A stretch of 21,134 nucleotides of DNA from a virus: positions 1-21,134 of the IMG/VR virus record IMGVR_UViG_3300001041_000055; one strand, 5' to 3'. Of this stretch, positions 6,492 to 12,760 are shown one piece after another. Below the pieces are notes generated by a model. The model saw only the letters and a list, made by a program, of their open reading frames with translations, was not told where the DNA came from and made no database searches. Both the position numbers and the translations under genes were made by a program. Each line of letters starts with the position of its first letter. The stretch's first letter is position 1.

Positions 6492-8519
6492 ATGCCGAAT
6501 ACCAAATTTGACTTTAGTGGATATGCCACTAAAAACGGTCTTAGATGTGCCGATGGCCGCATAATTATTAAGGACGCATTTAAGCATCAAAGTGGTAAAA
6601 CAGTACCCTTAGTATGGCAGCATCTTCACAATGAACCTGCAAATATCCTCGGTCACGCTATTCTCGAGAATCGTGAAGACGGAGTCTATTGCTATGCGGT
6701 GTTTAATGACACTGAAGCAGGACAAAATGCAAAAGCACTAGTTGACCATAAGGATATTTCAGCCCTATCCATCCATGCCAATCAATTAAAACAAAAGGGT
6801 GCGGATGTGCTTCATGGCATGATTCGAGAAGTTAGTCTCGTTCTTGCAGGAGCTAATCCCGGTGCTTTGATTGATAATCTGAGCTTTGCCCATGGCGATG
6901 GTTCCTTTGTCGATGACGAAACCGAGGCTATTATCTATACGGGTCTTGAGTTTGAGCATGCTGATGGTGGATCAGAAATGACGCCAGAAATGATGATGAA
7001 AACGAAACCGGAAACGATGATGCGAATGATGTCTCGTATGATGTCTGAAATGACACCAGAAATGATTTTAAAAATGACGTCTGAAATGCCACCAGAAATG
7101 GTGTCTCGAATGATGTCTGACATTAATTCTGATGAGCAAAGAATGATGCATGCTGCTGGCGACGATAAGGCAACTGCCGACGAAAAAACATTAGGTGATG
7201 TATTTGACACCTTCACTGAGGAACAGAAAAATGTAGTTTATGCCCTTATCGCTAAGGCTATTGAGGGCGAGGATGAGGACGCCGGGGAAGATGATGTCCA
7301 ACACAACGACTCTGAGGACTCCGGAGAGAAAACCATCGCTGAGGTATTTGATACGCTCACCGAAGAACAGAAAAATGTGGTCTATGCAATGATTGCCCAT
7401 GCAGTTGACGGGGAAAACCTCGATCATGGTAATGATGAAGGAGATGTAAATATGAAAAACAACGTATTTGATAACACAGCCGAACAGGGTAATTCCGCAA
7501 ACACTCTCACTCACGATCAAATGAGCGAAATCGTTACTGATGCTAAACGTTTCGGTTCTTTGAAGGATAGCTTTATTTTCCATGCTACCGAATATGGCTT
7601 TGACCCAATCGATGTACTGTTCCCGGATGCTGTGTCAACCAATGTCAATGGTCCCGAAACTCTTAAGCGAGAGGACACCTGGGTTAGCATCGTTCTTGCA
7701 GAAGCAACTCATACTCCATTTGCCCGAATTAAGACCACTGTGGCCAACATTACTGCTGATGATGCTCGTGCTAAAGGTTATGTAACTGGTACACTTAAGA
7801 AAGACGAGATCATTCCGCTGCTTAAGCGCGTAACTACACCCACAACCATCTATAAGAAACAAAAGTTGGATCGCGATGACATGGTTGATATTACAGACTT
7901 TGATGTCGTAGTATGGCTTAAGAATGAAATGCGCGGAATGTTGAATGAAGAACTTGCCCGTGTTATTCTCGTTGGCGATGGACGATCTGCGGCAGACGAA
8001 GACAAAATTAATGAACTGAACATTCGTCCGATCGCTACGGACGACACCAGCATGTACATCCATCGGTCCATCATGCCGATCGCAACGACTCCTGACGAGA
8101 TGATCGACGAACTCATTCGCTCACGCAAGAACTATAAAGGTTCTGGTTCGCCGACTCTTTATACCTCTACAGACTTCCTGACGGATATGCTTTTAGTTAA
8201 GGATACGTTGGGTCGTCGCCTTTATAATAATGTATCCGAACTGGCATCGGTTCTTCGCGTCAGCAAGATCGTTGAAGTCGAGCCAATGAATTCAGCTGTC
8301 CGTGCAGCAACAGAGACCCAGTCCAATAACATTCTCGGTATTATCGTTAACCTGAAAGACTACACGATTGGCGCCGATAAGGGCGGTCAAGTTGCAATGT
8401 TCGATGATTTCGACATTGACTACAACCAATACAAATACCTGATTGAGACTCGCGTCTCCGGTGCGTTAACTAAGCCTAAATCGGCTATTGTTATCGAAAG
8501 AGCTGGAGCAATCGGATAA
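6492..8519 (+). CDS. prohead protease / delta domain / major capsid fusion protein
   Basis: A 675-residue polyprotein. Residues about 1-155 are an HK97-type (S78) prohead protease with candidate catalytic His44/His46 (WQHLHNEP), Ser93 (ISALSIHAN) and the conserved EVSLVLAGANPGA. Residues 162-219 are an odd Met-rich insert. Residues about 225-315 hold two copies of a scaffold-like motif (EVFDTLTEEQKNVVYAMIAH) joined by an acidic linker. From Met321 a full HK97-fold capsid protein follows (MKNNVFDN to the end, 355 residues). The start is ATG 6492, preceded by GGGGAGG and two bases after the portal stop; an upstream in-frame start at 6432 lies inside the portal gene and is rejected. An internal ribosome binding site before Met321 probably lets free capsid protein be made as well. 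The protease would cut the delta region after shell assembly. Confidence 0.9.
   Translation: MPNTKFDFSGYATKNGLRCADGRIIIKDAFKHQSGKTVPLVWQHLHNEPANILGHAILENREDGVYCYAVFNDTEAGQNAKALVDHKDISALSIHANQLKQKGADVLHGMIREVSLVLAGANPGALIDNLSFAHGDGSFVDDETEAIIYTGLEFEHADGGSEMTPEMMMKTKPETMMRMMSRMMSEMTPEMILKMTSEMPPEMVSRMMSDINSDEQRMMHAAGDDKATADEKTLGDVFDTFTEEQKNVVYALIAKAIEGEDEDAGEDDVQHNDSEDSGEKTIAEVFDTLTEEQKNVVYAMIAHAVDGENLDHGNDEGDVNMKNNVFDNTAEQGNSANTLTHDQMSEIVTDAKRFGSLKDSFIFHATEYGFDPIDVLFPDAVSTNVNGPETLKREDTWVSIVLAEATHTPFARIKTTVANITADDARAKGYVTGTLKKDEIIPLLKRVTTPTTIYKKQKLDRDDMVDITDFDVVVWLKNEMRGMLNEELARVILVGDGRSAADEDKINELNIRPIATDDTSMYIHRSIMPIATTPDEMIDELIRSRKNYKGSGSPTLYTSTDFLTDMLLVKDTLGRRLYNNVSELASVLRVSKIVEVEPMNSAVRAATETQSNNILGIIVNLKDYTIGADKGGQVAMFDDFDIDYNQYKYLIETRVSGALTKPKSAIVIERAGAIG
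6975..7149 (+). repeat. Met-rich degenerate tandem repeat in the protease linker
   Basis: Imperfect repeats of GAAATGACRCCAGAAATG and TCTCGWATGATGTCTGA encode residues 162-219, with 19 Met in 58 residues (SEMTPEM, SRMMSEM, SEMPPEM, SRMMSD). The section lies between the protease and the scaffold-like motifs. Confidence 0.8.
7438..7443 (+). promoter_or_regulatory. internal ribosome binding site for the free major capsid protein
   Basis: AAGGAG lies eight bases before the in-frame ATG at 7452 inside the protease-capsid gene. The protein from this ATG starts MKNNVFDN, like stand-alone capsid proteins of related phages. Internal initiation would supply capsid protein in excess over protease. Confidence 0.65.
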
Positions 8520-8541
8520 TCCATAAGAGGAGGTGAGTCTT

Positions 8542-8718
8542 TTGTTTTGGAACAGACGGAAACTTGGAAGAACTTGTACTGAATGTCAACATAAGCATTC
8601 GATGGCTTGTCCCAATAGTTCCGAATGCTATGATACAAAAGACAAGCCGTACTTCGAACCAAAGGAGATTCAAAATGGGAAAGTTTTACGGGAAAATCGG
8701 ATACGCGGTAACCAGTGA
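8542..8718 (+). CDS. small Cys-rich protein (CPNSSECY family)
   Basis: A 58-residue protein with CTEC, CPNSSECY and DKPYFEPK. From memory, such short Cys-rich proteins are common directly downstream of capsid genes in Bacillota phages. Four cysteines in a C-x2-C plus C-x5-C arrangement could bind a metal ion; the function is unknown. The strong AGAGGAGGTGA (8527-8536) overlaps the GTG at 8533 and stands five bases before TTG 8542, so TTG 8542 is preferred. Its last 44 bases overlap the start of the head-closure gene in another frame, so the two are probably translated together. Confidence 0.65.
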   Translation: MFWNRRKLGRTCTECQHKHSMACPNSSECYDTKDKPYFEPKEIQNGKVLRENRIRGNQ

Positions 8719-9001
8719 AACTATGCCTGGTGTTTGGGAAGAGACTAATATTGAGTATAACTACTCTGGAGATGTCATTCGAAACACCAGGAAGTGGCAA
8801 TCGGGAGAGAATCTTAATGACGACCTTGTGATTAATAACACGATTAGCATTATTTCCGACCCGTTTGCTAATCTGAACTTTCATGCTATGCGATACGTCG
8901 AATGGATGGGGGCTAAATGGAAAATAACTAACGTGGAAGTCCAAAGACCACGACTTATACTTTCGGTGGGAGGTGTATACACCAATGGGACAACGAGTTG
9001 A
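8675..9001 (+). CDS. head closure (neck) protein
   Basis: A 108-residue mainly beta protein beginning MGKFYGKIGYAV and containing YNYSGDVIRNTRKWQ, LNDDLVINNTISI and MRYVEWMGAKWKITNVEV. This is a common uncharacterised family found just after capsid genes in Bacillota siphophages, and the pattern resembles head-closure or stopper proteins. It should seal the connector and hold DNA until infection. ATG 8675 has AAAGGAG seven bases upstream; the longer frame from 8564 lies within the Cys-rich gene and is unlikely to be used. The gene overlaps its neighbours at both ends, by 44 and 17 bases. Confidence 0.75.
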   Translation: MGKFYGKIGYAVTSETMPGVWEETNIEYNYSGDVIRNTRKWQSGENLNDDLVINNTISIISDPFANLNFHAMRYVEWMGAKWKITNVEVQRPRLILSVGGVYTNGTTS

Positions 9002-9290
9002 CCTTCAGGTAATCCTTGAAGCTGTACTTGGTAACATGCATGTATATTATCAGCCTCCCCCGTCGGTAGTCATGCAGTATCCTTGTATTGTATACAGACG
9101 CGACTCTGTATCCGCCAAGTTTGCGGATGGCGTCCTATACAACCACAAAAAAAGGTATCAGGTAACGGTCATTGACAAGAATCCTGATAGTCTAATCCCA
9201 GATAAGGTCATGCTTCTACCGCTATGCTCATTCAGTACCCATTTCAAGAAAGACAATCTAAACCACGACGTGTACACATTATATTATTAA
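8985..9290 (+). CDS. tail terminator / tail completion protein
   Basis: A 101-residue protein with MGQRVDLQVILEAVLG, VYYQPPPSVVMQYPCIVY, KKRYQVTVIDKNPDSLIPDK and LNHDVYTLYY, a family found between head closure and tail tube genes. By size, order and alpha/beta pattern it probably caps the tail tube and joins it to the neck. ATG 8985 follows GGGAGGT by ten bases; an in-frame GTG at 8973 overlaps that ribosome binding site. The first 17 bases overlap the previous gene. Confidence 0.7.
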   Translation: MGQRVDLQVILEAVLGNMHVYYQPPPSVVMQYPCIVYRRDSVSAKFADGVLYNHKKRYQVTVIDKNPDSLIPDKVMLLPLCSFSTHFKKDNLNHDVYTLYY

Positions 9291-9305
9291 AGGAGGAACG
9301 ACAAC

Positions 9306-10259
9306 ATGGCTAAACTTATTTGGGATGAAGTTGGTAAAAAGTTCTATGAAACTGGTGTGAGTAATGGGGTTCTCTACCCCCAGGATACAAATGGCGTTTA
9401 TCCGCTAGGCGTCGTTTGGAACGGTCTAACGGCTGTTACCGAAAGTCCTTCTGGGGCAGAACCGACTCCTATTTATGCCGATAACATCAAGTATCTTAAT
9501 CTGATGTCCGCCGAGGAATTTGGGGCCACGGTAGAAGCCTACACATATCCTGACGAGTTTGCGATTTGTGATGGATCAGCAGAACTATCAGTTGGGGTAA
9601 TGGTTAATCAGCAGCTCCGAAAAGGATTTGGTCTCAGTTATCGAACTGAACTCGGCAATGATACTGCCGGTAGCGAACACGGTTATAAGTTACATTTGAT
9701 TTATGGTGCTATGGCAGCTCCTTCGGAGAAGGGCTATGCTACAGTTAACGATGCTCCTGAAGCCATCACGTTTTCATGGGCAGTAACTACGACTCCGGTA
9801 GAAGTTACTGGGAAAAGACCAACGGCATCCTTAACAATTGACTCCACAAAAGTGGACTCGACCAAACTTGCCACACTTGAGTCAATTATTTATGGTAGTG
9901 TTGGCGTCGATCCACGTCTTCCATTCCCAGATGAAATCGCAGCTATATTTGGATCTGAAGCACCAACAACACTAGCGTTGACTATTGTTCCTGCTGACGC
10001 AGCTACAGCGGTTGTTGTTTCTGCGGACGTTGTTCTCACGTTCAATAACAAAATAGCCGCTTCGTCAATCGTTCTAACCTCACAAGCTGGAGTGCTCGTA
10101 GCAGCAACGAAGACTTGGGACGTTGCTGGAAAAGTACTCACTATCGATCCAACAGTCAACCTTACAGCGGCTACGTCTTATCTTGTTGTGATTAGTTTGG
10201 CGACCGATATCTATGGTCAAACACTCGCTCCTGTGGTCAAGAAATTCACGACTGCTTAA
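9306..10259 (+). CDS. major tail tube protein with C-terminal Ig-like domain
   Basis: A 317-residue protein. Residues 1 to about 215 are a tail tube protein: MAKLIWDEVGKKFYETGVSNG, YADNIKYLNLMSAEEFGATVE, and RPTASLTIDSTKVDSTKLATLE near residues 168-189. Residues about 222-317 form a SbsA-type Ig-like domain (Big_5): IVPADAATAVVVSADVVLTF, then SYLVVISLATDIYG and a final KKFTTA. The tube part stacks into hexameric rings around the tape measure; the Ig-like domain would project outward along the tail, where such domains are thought to bind surface sugars weakly. AAAGGAGG lies nine bases before ATG 9306. An intrinsic terminator follows, as suits the most abundant tail protein. Confidence 0.88.
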   Translation: MAKLIWDEVGKKFYETGVSNGVLYPQDTNGVYPLGVVWNGLTAVTESPSGAEPTPIYADNIKYLNLMSAEEFGATVEAYTYPDEFAICDGSAELSVGVMVNQQLRKGFGLSYRTELGNDTAGSEHGYKLHLIYGAMAAPSEKGYATVNDAPEAITFSWAVTTTPVEVTGKRPTASLTIDSTKVDSTKLATLESIIYGSVGVDPRLPFPDEIAAIFGSEAPTTLALTIVPADAATAVVVSADVVLTFNNKIAASSIVLTSQAGVLVAATKTWDVAGKVLTIDPTVNLTAATSYLVVISLATDIYGQTLAPVVKKFTTA

Positions 10260-10269
10260 TTAATTGGTC

Positions 10270-10286
10270 CTGTGCTAATAACACAG
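10270..10286 (+). other. small stem-loop after the tail tube gene
   Basis: CTGTG and CACAG form a 5-bp perfect stem with a 7-base AT-rich loop, in the 96-base gap after the tail tube stop codon. It has no T-run, so it is not a terminator by itself; it may protect the transcript end or be chance. Confidence 0.3.
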
Positions 10287-10305
10287 TCTAAACGCCTCCT
10301 CAACT

Positions 10306-10339
10306 GGGTTCTCTGAAATATGAGAGCCCTCTTTTATTT
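10306..10339 (+). terminator. intrinsic terminator after the tail tube gene
   Basis: GGGTTCTC (10306-10313) pairs with GAGAGCCC (10322-10329), eight pairs including one G-T, around an 8-base loop, followed by TCTTTTATTT. No clear promoter follows, so it is more likely a partial terminator or RNA-processing hairpin lowering expression of downstream genes. Confidence 0.75.
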
Positions 10340-10355
10340 AGAAAGGATGGAAATA

Positions 10356-11342
10356 ATGGAAAATTTAACCGCTTCTCAAATTCGGCATATCACCCATCTT
10401 AATATGAACTCGCCTGAGGGTTTTGGTGCCAAAATTCAAGAAATGATCACTGCTATAAATAGTGGATATACCACTTCGGGCACTCCTGTGAATGCAGCGA
10501 ACGCGGCAAAAACCCTGGCGGTAACAGGCGTTGTTATTGATGGTGAAACGGTAACGATTAATAATCCCGCCATTGCAGGCGTTGACGTTTATGAATTCTT
10601 AGCCGATACCGCCCAGACTAAAACTACTCCAACAAATATTCCGGTTAATATCACAGCGTCAACAACTAAATCATCTATAGTATTAACCGTGGATACACAA
10701 CCGACGGTTACCGATACGATGACCATCGGGACAAAGGTGTATACTTTTGTTGCTGATGGTACTGCCGCTGTGGATGGAGAAATCAATATTGGTACAGATT
10801 TACCAAGTGCTAAAATCGCGATCGTTGCCGCTATAAACGGAACTGACGCATTTAACCCTCCACACCCATTGGTAACCGCTGGGGTATTCGTAGTAAACGA
10901 TTGTGCCATCACTGCATTAGTAGGCGGTGTCGCCGGAGACACTATTGCTACTACTGAAACATTTAATGCCGTGACAAATGTCTTTGGTGCTGTTACTCTA
11001 GGATCAGGAGCAGATTGCATAGCCGCTAATGCAATAACGGCTCTTGTCGCAGCCATTACCGCATCTGATACCCAAGGAGTAGGTGCTGTTGATGGCGCTG
11101 GAGACACGGTGGATTTAACTGCGGACGTCGCAGGCGTTATTGGTAACGCTATTATTATTGGCGAAACCATGACTAATGGAGCTTTCACAGCCGGTGCCCT
11201 TTTACTAACAGGTGGAATAGACGGTACGGTTGGTGTTGCTGGTCAAGGAATGGCGGACGCTACCTACCTATACAAACTTGTGGCCGATAATACTACATCC
11301 GGCAAAAACTGGCGCCGTATTTCTCTTGGGACGGCCTATTAA
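10356..11342 (+). CDS. repeat-containing putative virion protein
   Basis: A 328-residue Ala/Thr/Val-rich beta protein with no signal peptide. A short helical N-terminus (TASQIRHITHLNMNSPEGFG) is followed by two copies of a beta unit of the form TVTINNPAIAGVDVYEFLAD (about 70-89) and TMTIGTKVYTFVADG (about 135-150). Further Gly/Ala-rich beta repeats follow (DTIATTETFNAVTNVFGAV; VIGNAIIIGETMTNGAFTAG), and it ends with a compact GKNWRRISLGTAY cap. Units like TIGTKVYTFV occur in phage tail and decoration proteins. It lies between tail tube and chaperone genes as a unit with its own terminator, so a tail-decorating or fibre-like protein is plausible. ATG 10356, nine bases after GAAAGG, is chosen; earlier in-frame ATGs (10320, 10347) overlap the terminator or the ribosome binding site. 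Confidence 0.75.
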   Translation: MENLTASQIRHITHLNMNSPEGFGAKIQEMITAINSGYTTSGTPVNAANAAKTLAVTGVVIDGETVTINNPAIAGVDVYEFLADTAQTKTTPTNIPVNITASTTKSSIVLTVDTQPTVTDTMTIGTKVYTFVADGTAAVDGEINIGTDLPSAKIAIVAAINGTDAFNPPHPLVTAGVFVVNDCAITALVGGVAGDTIATTETFNAVTNVFGAVTLGSGADCIAANAITALVAAITASDTQGVGAVDGAGDTVDLTADVAGVIGNAIIIGETMTNGAFTAGALLLTGGIDGTVGVAGQGMADATYLYKLVADNTTSGKNWRRISLGTAY

Positions 11343-11357
11343 TTAGCCCTCCTACTT

Positions 11358-11388
11358 GGGCTCTCTGTAACATGAGGGCCCTCTTTTT
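11358..11388 (+). terminator. intrinsic terminator, near-copy of the one at 10306
   Basis: GGGCTCTC (11358-11365) pairs with GAGGGCCC (11374-11381), eight pairs including one G-T, around the loop TGTAACAT, followed by TCTTTTT. The surrounding 50 bases match the earlier terminator closely, including a CCTCCT just upstream. Confidence 0.8.
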
Positions 11389-11412
11389 AATTTGAAAGGG
11401 GACCATGATACC

Positions 11413-11793
11413 ATGTTAAAGAAGAAAATTACCTATGAAGATTATGATGGGAACACAAGAACTGAGGATTTCTACTTCAATCTTAATAAAGCCGAACTAA
11501 CAGAGATGGAGATGTCCCACAATGGTGGTTTAGTGAAGACTATCGAAAGTATTATCGCCGCAGAGGATACTAAACGGGTTATCGAGATCTTCAAAGATCT
11601 AATCCTCAAGGCCTATGGTGAGAAGTCTGTTGATGGGAAGCGGTTTAAGAAAAGTCAAGAGATCAGTGATTCTTTCGCCCAGACTGAAGCATATAGTGTT
11701 CTATTTATGGAGCTGGCTACGAATGCCGACTCTGCCGCAGCTTTTGTTAACGGGATTACTCCCACAATCGCACAGCCAAAATTAACAGTATAG
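11413..11793 (+). CDS. tail assembly chaperone (gpG-like)
   Basis: A 126-residue acidic, mostly helical protein with YEDYDGNTRTEDFYFNLNKAE at the N-terminus and KTIESIIAAEDTKRVIEIFKD, LILKAYGEKSVDGKRF and FAQTEAYSVLFMELATNADS after it. This is a well-known chaperone family encoded before tape measure genes in Bacillota phages; it coats the tape measure and recruits tube subunits, and is absent from the finished tail. ATG 11413 has AAAGGGGA about ten bases upstream; an in-frame TTG at 11392 lies before that site. The following gene has its own ribosome binding site, so a lambda G/GT-type frameshift fusion is not evident. Confidence 0.85.
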   Translation: MLKKKITYEDYDGNTRTEDFYFNLNKAELTEMEMSHNGGLVKTIESIIAAEDTKRVIEIFKDLILKAYGEKSVDGKRFKKSQEISDSFAQTEAYSVLFMELATNADSAAAFVNGITPTIAQPKLTV

Positions 11794-11809
11794 AATAGGA
11801 GGACCAGGA

Positions 11810-12349
11810 ATGTTAAAGCTTATAATACCTGCTGTCGAACAATACGACGAGATTAACGACGAGTTCATCACAACAAAAGAACAAGTATTGCAGCTGGAAC
11901 ATTCCTTGGTCTCACTTTCAAAATGGGAGTCGAAGTGGTGTAAACCGTTCTTATCCAAAGAGTCAAAAACGTTCGAAGAATCAACCGATTATGTCAGGTG
12001 TATGACTCTGACCCAAAATGTTGACCCTAGCGTCTATGCCTATATTACCGATCAGAACGTTGCCCAAGTCAGTCAATACATAGAAACCCCGATGACTGCA
12101 ACCATATTCTCCAACGAAAAGAAGACACTTAATCGAGAGATAATTACGGCCGAAATCATATACTACTGGATGATATCCATGACCATTCCTTTTGAATGTC
12201 AAAAGTGGCATCTTAACCGATTATTAACTTTAATTAATGTTTGTAATATAAAGAATCAACCTGCCGGTAAGATGAGTAAAAAAGAACTCATCAGTAGAAA
12301 CAAAACCCTTAATGAATCACGTCGAAAATCAATGAACACTAAGGGATAA
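11810..12349 (+). CDS. second tail assembly chaperone-like protein
   Basis: A 179-residue protein with IPAVEQYDEINDEFI, LEHSLVSLSKWESKWCKPFLS, YVRCMTLTQNV, YIETPMTATIF and a basic C-terminal tail (KKELISRNKTLNESRRKS). In related phages this family follows the gpG-like chaperone and precedes the tape measure, the slot of the lambda T domain; a role in tail assembly is inferred from that place. AGGAGG at 11797-11802 is seven bases before the ATG. Confidence 0.7.
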   Translation: MLKLIIPAVEQYDEINDEFITTKEQVLQLEHSLVSLSKWESKWCKPFLSKESKTFEESTDYVRCMTLTQNVDPSVYAYITDQNVAQVSQYIETPMTATIFSNEKKTLNREIITAEIIYYWMISMTIPFECQKWHLNRLLTLINVCNIKNQPAGKMSKKELISRNKTLNESRRKSMNTKG

Positions 12350-12382
12350 TCAACGGGATAACTGAAGTGAGAGGTGAGCTAC

Positions 12383-12760
12383 ATGATTACGTTCAAACAA
12401 AGCGGAGACTTTAAGAATACTGACAGATTTCTTAAAATAGCCGAAAGACTTGACTACTTAGATATACTAAAAAAGTACGGACAAATGGGTGTTTTAGCTC
12501 TTGCTTCGGCCACCCCTGTTGATACTGGTTTGACAAGTCAGTGCTGGGATTATCAGATAAAGATATCCAAAGGTACTTTGAAAATATATTGGACCAACTC
12601 GAATGCTGTGGACGGAGTCCTTATTGCCATACTTTTACAATACGGGCATGGTACTAAAAACGGAAGTTACGTACAAGGACGAGACTATATAAATCCGGCA
12701 ATTCAATCTGTGTTTGATGGCTTTGCAGATGAAGCATGGAAGGAGGTAACCCAAAAATGA
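12383..12760 (+). CDS. gp10-like phage protein (minor capsid / tail completion family)
   Basis: A 125-residue protein with YLDILKKYGQMGVLALASAT, PVDTGLTSQCWDYQI, IAILLQYGHGTKNGSYVQGRD and a C-terminal AFDGFADEAWKEV-like segment (FDGFADEAWKEV). The PVDTG...W and QYGHGT patterns are typical of HK97 gp10-like neck proteins, though here the gene lies directly before the tape measure rather than with the other neck genes. The start is ATG 12383, after AGAGGTGA; the GTG at 12374 overlaps that site. Its stop overlaps the tape measure start as ATGA (12757-12760), so the two are likely translationally coupled. Confidence 0.72.
   Translation: MITFKQSGDFKNTDRFLKIAERLDYLDILKKYGQMGVLALASATPVDTGLTSQCWDYQIKISKGTLKIYWTNSNAVDGVLIAILLQYGHGTKNGSYVQGRDYINPAIQSVFDGFADEAWKEVTQK

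Noticed and set aside
7582-7785. 67-codon + strand frame inside the capsid gene
   Set aside because: It is a shadow frame within strongly supported capsid coding sequence, without a ribosome binding site.
8564-8674. Upstream extension of the head-closure frame
   Set aside because: It overlaps the Cys-rich gene, lacks a start signal, and the family's proteins begin at MGKFYGKIGYAV.
8420-8944. 174-codon minus-strand frame across the capsid/closure junction
   Set aside because: It runs opposite three well-supported + strand genes and has no start signal or recognisable motif.
10270-10286. CTGTG/CACAG stem-loop as an operator or promoter site
   Set aside because: It is only five base pairs, with no -35/-10 pair nearby; it is listed only as a weak structural feature.
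10589-11188. 199-codon open frame on the minus strand
   Set aside because: It is antisense to the repeat-rich virion gene, has low-complexity Ala/Val/Thr translation and no ribosome binding site, and all recognised genes run on the other strand.
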